The notes beneath the pieces were generated by a model. It was not told where the DNA came from, ran no database searches, and saw nothing but the letters and a program-made list of their open reading frames with translations. The position numbers and the translations under genes are program-made. Below are positions 59,911 to 64,000 of a DNA stretch of 64,000 nt, piece after piece (position 1 is the stretch's first letter; the number at the start of each line of letters is the position of its first letter). Source of the DNA: Cladochytrium replicatum (Eukaryota; Chytridiomycota; Chytridiomycetes; Cladochytriales; Cladochytriaceae); contig JAHLKD010000003.1 in assembly GCA_025526935.1 (NCBI GenBank), positions 1 to 64,000 of the forward strand, read 5' to 3'.

Positions 59911-60840
59911 GTTGGATCTACTGGGAATGATTCGAGCTAGAGCCACCCTCCGTGTCCATAACCAAAGAATGTATGTACTAGCCCGTGGATCATCTGCCCC
60001 GTGATGTTCTGTCTGCTTGAGCAGACTTTTTGGAGTGGACAAAACGGTCAGAGCCAGAGATGACGAAGCATGCTGCCAGAAGCATCTTCCTTGCTGTCCA
60101 AAAATCTGATTGTAATGAATGCAGAGTATTCATCAACAATGATTTGCCAATATCCATTATCCCATTTCGAACAATGGGGACAACATCTGTACCAAGACGG
60201 TAGGGTTTATGCGGTGCTGAAGTGCAAAAATGATGGAGCACCAGTGCGATTTTCCTCATACTTATGTTGCCACCAACGGTGTTATTACGCTCAACCGAAT
60301 AGATTCTAGTTTGGATCATCTGAGAATCCTCTGACGTTTGTTGCCATCAGTGCAGAGACGGTCGATGCATCGGTGCCTAATCGATGACCGTAGTCATGCA
60401 GTTTCCGAGCGAGTTTTGTGCTTTAAGGACTCACAAGATGAGCTGTGATGTCAGGTCATCAACAGATGACCTTGCGGTGTTAAGTATGGTCACGATGGCC
60501 TTGAATGAATGATCCTCGTTAGCGCGGGCGCTGGGAGATCTTCGTAGCTTACCAGTATAATCCAATAGCAGCGAGTGAACAAATGAGCACAGATGGCAAT
60601 GGCGATGATAAAGGGAATCCCTAGCAAAACGCCCTTTTTGGTCTCCTGACTCGTTGCCAGGGCTGCGGGCAAAATGATCGCCTCTCCATTCCGGGATGTA
60701 GTGATTCTTCCCATTTTGCTTGTTCCATGTTCCCAAATTAGTAGTTGTTGCTGTTTTTTTTCCTTCACACATGGCTGCAAGCCAGTGTGGCCATTCATAA
60801 GGCGCGACATAGCTTCCCGGACTGTTGTGGGAATACTTCT
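59911..60840 (-). pseudogene. Decayed copy of the sensor-only receptor (C2)
   Basis: The counterpart of C1 in the second duplication unit. On the minus strand it carries GGNISMRKIAL near 60,240, a RGFSDDPN-type block near 60,330, and a first membrane region near 60,600 (GIPFIIAIAICAHL). It is broken by stops. From 60,720 to about 60,950 it has sequence not seen in C1, an insertion or a deletion in the other copy. It joins the BUB1-like fragment at about 59,908. Confidence 0.6.
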
Positions 60841-61185
60841 CAAGTGTCTTTCACGTATAGGAACATCGGGTGTACTCGATTTGCTTTCACATTCGATGGG
60901 GATATTACGTCTTTCCTTTTTTAGCCAGATCCTGTCTGTAACATTTGGGCGAGTGCTTTCAGCCTGGCAAATGTTTGGGAAGCAATTGGGAAAGCAATGG
61001 GCGATTTGTGGTCCTCCAAAAAAGTGATTGCCTTATCGGACTCAAATATAAGTGCTATTATTATTGGAGGATCTGGTAGGCAGGTTGTTCCGCATATGAA
61101 TTGCCTCCCCTTTCCAGAAATACTACTCTTTCTTTTGAGGAGGCAGTTCATCCAAAAGGAGCTCGTTGGTCGTATTTCATCCACT

Positions 61186-63516
61186 TTAAACATAAGCGGC
61201 TGCCGTCTGTTGGCCATGCGAATTGGCTTGAGACTGTGTCGTCCTCATTTTCGAGTTCCTGCATTACATTGCTCGATCAAAGTCTCTCTGTGAGCCGAAA
61301 AACGTACATTTCACGATTCTGCTTGATACTTCCAGCACTGTAATCATCACAACAAATTGAGTAATGAAAATGCATCTGACTCTCAAAAACGTACAAAGCT
61401 TTCATCATCGTGTTGAATGTCTTCTGGAGCTGGCGAACTTCACTGAAAACACCACTTTCATCAAACTTTCCGCTACTCAACATCGAAAAGTCAAAATTGG
61501 TTGCCTGATGACGGATCAGTGAATAGGAAGGCAAGCGATTTATGGCTGTCGCAACAAACCTTTCCCATGTCTTGGATGATTCGTTTGAGGGGCTGAACTG
61601 CATAGATCGTCAGCGCAATCCCAAGAAGTGCTCCTACGGCTTGTATCCACACAAACTGTTAATACCCATGAGTGGATCATAGACGATCATACATGCACTA
61701 ATGGCTGCCGAAACCGTCCCTCGGGCCTTGGAACTTTCTATCGCACCAATGAACTGACTTTTTGGCATTGCGACTACAAGTCCAAACTGCTCGCCGACAG
61801 TGAGTTGTACTTTAAGCGCAATCGTTGCCCATTCTTCGTTGTTATCTGACTGGAGCTTGAACGGAACAATGTTAGATGACAGAATCGAGAAGGAGTTCGT
61901 TGAGTTGATGCTGATAGGGATAAACTTGGAGACTCCACCGCCATATAGAGCGACGAGATTCGTAGAGAGTTCTGCTATGACTGTATCGTTTGATGCAGTT
62001 GCGTTTACAAGTGCCGTTGAGTTGGGATTTGAGGTTCTAAGTTCCACCGGTACGTTAGCTGCTGCCAGCTGGAACTCGTTTGCAAGGAGGAAGATTCGAC
62101 TGATGCCGACAGGCGATACACTTGTGAGAACCTAGAACGAAGCCAGCTTTAAAGCCAGACCACAACTTCCATTTCAGAAATGTCCTCACACTTCGATCCT
62201 GTTGAAAAGTTTACTCAGGTAATCAGCAACGGCGACAAATTTGAGACACACACACACACCTGGAAGAAGCCAGTCAAACAAACATAAGCTGACCGCCCTG
62301 GACATGATCATTCTTAGACAATCGCGACTGATTAACATTTTGTTGCCCACCTCCAGCATCCTTAGTCGCACAGCGAGCGTGGGTGAACCTCGGAACGCCT
62401 CCGTTTTGGATTGCTTGCCAGCGACCAGTCCGCGGGCATGTTTCGAGGACCCTATACTGGCCGCCCGCTGCTTGGTACGCAGGATCACCAAAGTTGATGA
62501 ACGGATTTTTGAATGAGCTTCCGTATGCAACCCTAGAAAACTCGGATGAGAATTGTGATACCACAGCCTGTTGCGATATAGTCACCCTGTTGTCGCTGTT
62601 AAGAGGTAGGTTTTATGTTTTATTTTCGTCAGTGTTGTTTTCAAATACTTTGCCTTTTAACCTAACTGTTGACATTGATGCATTGAGCGTACGTGGCCGA
62701 ATAGTCGATGTAGCAAACCGTTGTGCTATTGTAGATTGCAAACTGAGTCGCGTTTCGTAGAGTTGGATCTGCCGGCAATGACTCGAGCTGAAAAGCACAC
62801 ATTACATCTCAATAAACGACAAAATCTGGTTTGGATCACTATTGAACTACCTCTCCCGTAATGTTTTGTCTGCCTAGGCATACTTCAAGGCAGAAGAATG
62901 GGCAGAATCAGACGAGTGATTTTAGTATGGTTACATTTCTTCATATACTTATGTTTCCGCCAATGTTGTTGTAGTAGTTTAACCCATACAAATTGACGTT
63001 GGGATCATTCTGGAACCCTCGGACTTTAGCCGTCATGAAAGAAGAGATGACGGGCGAGTCGGTGAAGACGCTTGTAGCTGTCATGATCGCTTGCATGTAC
63101 TGAACCCAGCGAGTCATGCCGGACAAGGCAGTGACCTTACAGCAGTGGTTTTACGATGCGAAGGAACCGCTTTTCAGAGGACTTACAACAATGATCTGGG
63201 ATGTCAGATCGTTGACCGACGACTGTGCCGTGTTAAGAATGATCACAATTGCCTTTGGAAGTGGGAATATCAGCGGAGCCAAAGATGTCGACAATCGAGC
63301 GCATCTCACAGGTATGATCCCAGCGGCGAGCGCGCAAACGAGAACCGTGGGCATGGCAATGACGAAAGGAATCCCCGGCAGAATACCCTTCTTGGTTTCC
63401 CTATTGGTCGCGTGGGCGGCAAGCTCATTGATCGTTGCTTCTCCGGAGGTCCGTCGGTTAGGGTCTGAAGGCGGTAATAGCCCCTTCCGCTGCTCTCCTT
63501 GGCTTGATAGAGACAT
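61186..63516 (-). CDS. Two-TM sensor receptor with HAMP-like segment and no output domain (copy B)
   Basis: Nearly identical to copy A, with the same twelve-exon layout and the same C-terminal stop region (AAYV instead of AAAQV). Differences concentrate in the sensor: SVFTDSPVISSFMTAKVRGF, NLYGLNYYNNIGG, NPFINFGDPAYQAAGGQYRV, ETCPRTGRWQAIQNGGVPRF and AYVCLTGFFQ. Membrane segments, HAMP-like part and tail barely change. The start MSLSSQGEQRKGLL is at 63,516; an in-frame ATG seven codons earlier is less likely. As in copy A, no cyclase, kinase or response-regulator domain follows. It lies directly downstream (on this strand) of another BUB1-like gene. Confidence 0.75.
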
Positions 63517-63730
63517 GATGATGAAGCAAGTGTTCAAGTCTATTTTCGGCTAGGACAGGTTGATATTGTGATTGGTGATCAGTCGTTCAAAGAAGATAGT
63601 AGCATTGCGAGATGCCAAATCCAAACAACGCAGACCATGTTTCGCCGAGCATCAAACAATTCAACAAAGTCATAATCACCACGTAAAAGATGAAATGCCA
63701 CCAAAAACAAACCACTAATACTCGGCCGTC

Positions 63731-64000
63731 TTAATGCTTCCCACCCACAGCAACCTCCACCTTCCTCAACAAACCATGTAGGCTCTTCCCATTCTTCGAG
63801 CAATTGCTCTCCAACCACCTCTCAATACTCCTCCGAATCGACCTGATGACACCAATCACCGGGAACTCCCTTTCCAACCTCGTCGGCATCTGTCCAACTT
63901 CAGCCTCAATCCCAAGCTCTCTCAAAACACTCTCTAACGACTCACCAGCGACCATCCTCCGATTATACACCCCACAATTCAATAGCACCTCGAACAGCGC
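63731..64000 (-). CDS. C-terminus of a second BUB1-like gene (5' part off window)
   Basis: The minus-strand frame enters from the right edge and reads ALFEVLLNCGVYNRRMVAGE, SLESVLRELGIEAEVGQMPT, IGVIRSIRRSIERWLESNCS, ending VEVAVGGKH and TAA. The same last codons close the BUB1-like fragment at 58,046, where about 175 bases of this text are deleted. The identity as BUB1 comes only from that shared end plus the kinase part of the first copy. Whether this one has a whole kinase domain cannot be seen here. Confidence 0.55.
   Translation of the reverse strand, partial: ALFEVLLNCGVYNRRMVAGESLESVLRELGIEAEVGQMPTRLEREFPVIGVIRSIRRSIERWLESNCSKNGKSLHGLLRKVEVAVGGKH

Larger units (their letters stand above)
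54360..64000. repeat. Tandem segmental duplication, period about 5.66 kb
   Basis: Unit order on the plus strand: decayed receptor, intact receptor, BUB1-like gene, repeated. Matching points: 55,524 and 61,186; 56,138 and 61,800; 57,850 and 63,516; 58,046 and 63,731 (offsets 5,662 to 5,685). The intact receptor part is nearly identical between units while the flanks have diverged or suffered deletions, so either the event is young or gene conversion keeps the receptors alike. Confidence 0.85.

Noticed and set aside
59443-59911. Plus-strand ORFs of 135-150 residues
   Set aside because: Opposite the BUB1-like linker (MTPIAEVSF); composition is typical of an antisense frame.

Overview
The window looks like nuclear DNA of a zoosporic (flagellated) fungus, most probably a chytrid. 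Genes are dense and on both strands, and split by many short GT..AG introns (44 to about 120 bp). Fungal-type genes (tandem secreted M43 proteases, a yeast-like V-ATPase subunit e, an Msy-type MscS channel) sit beside genes kept only by organisms with cilia: nephrocystin-1 and CFAP52. There are no rRNA or recognisable tRNA genes, no CRISPR and no bacterial operon logic. Exon coordinates were read by eye from splice signals and protein similarity known from memory; no search was run.

Layout. 1-4.4 kb: retrotransposon ground, with the 3' half of a Ty1/copia element and its 562-bp LTR lying inside an older copia relic, plus an antisense copia relic. 4.5-11.4 kb: TRAP-alpha (minus) divergent from nephrocystin-1 (plus), then RidA (plus) and CFAP52 (minus). 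11.3-14.2 kb: a formin-like gene without FH1-FH2 and an unknown gene, both with reading-frame breaks. 15-22.5 kb: a tandem family of secreted M43 metalloproteases (one intact, one with a 4-nt break, one decayed, one fossil 3' end) with an SDR oxidoreductase between copies. 22.5-26.6 kb: gene-poor, with an apparent LTR. 26.6-29.5 kb: CaM-kinase-like gene and complex I NDUFB8. 30.4-37.6 kb: a block in which every recognisable gene (GT61/O-fucosyltransferase fusion, BUD32, RNA polymerase III subunit RPC9) carries small frame breaks; only V-ATPase subunit e is clean. 38.4-49.5 kb: bZIP factor, an unknown minus-strand gene, an EF-hand MscS channel, a Derlin-like protein, and Ran GTPase. 50-53.1 kb: fossil sequence, a five-fold degenerate peptide repeat and an unknown two-exon acidic protein. 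53.7-64 kb: a tandem segmental duplication (period about 5.66 kb) whose unit is pseudo-receptor, intact sensor-only membrane receptor, BUB1-like fragment.

How the genes relate. Nephrocystin-1 and CFAP52 are ciliary and stand within 0.8 kb of each other. TRAP-alpha and the Derlin-like protein serve ER import and ERAD; Ran serves nuclear transport; NDUFB8 and subunit e serve energy and acidification. The M43 proteases are secreted. The duplicated receptors have two membrane segments, an extracellular sensor and a HAMP-like juxtamembrane segment but no output domain; with the peptide repeat at 51-52 kb they are the best candidates for something undescribed.
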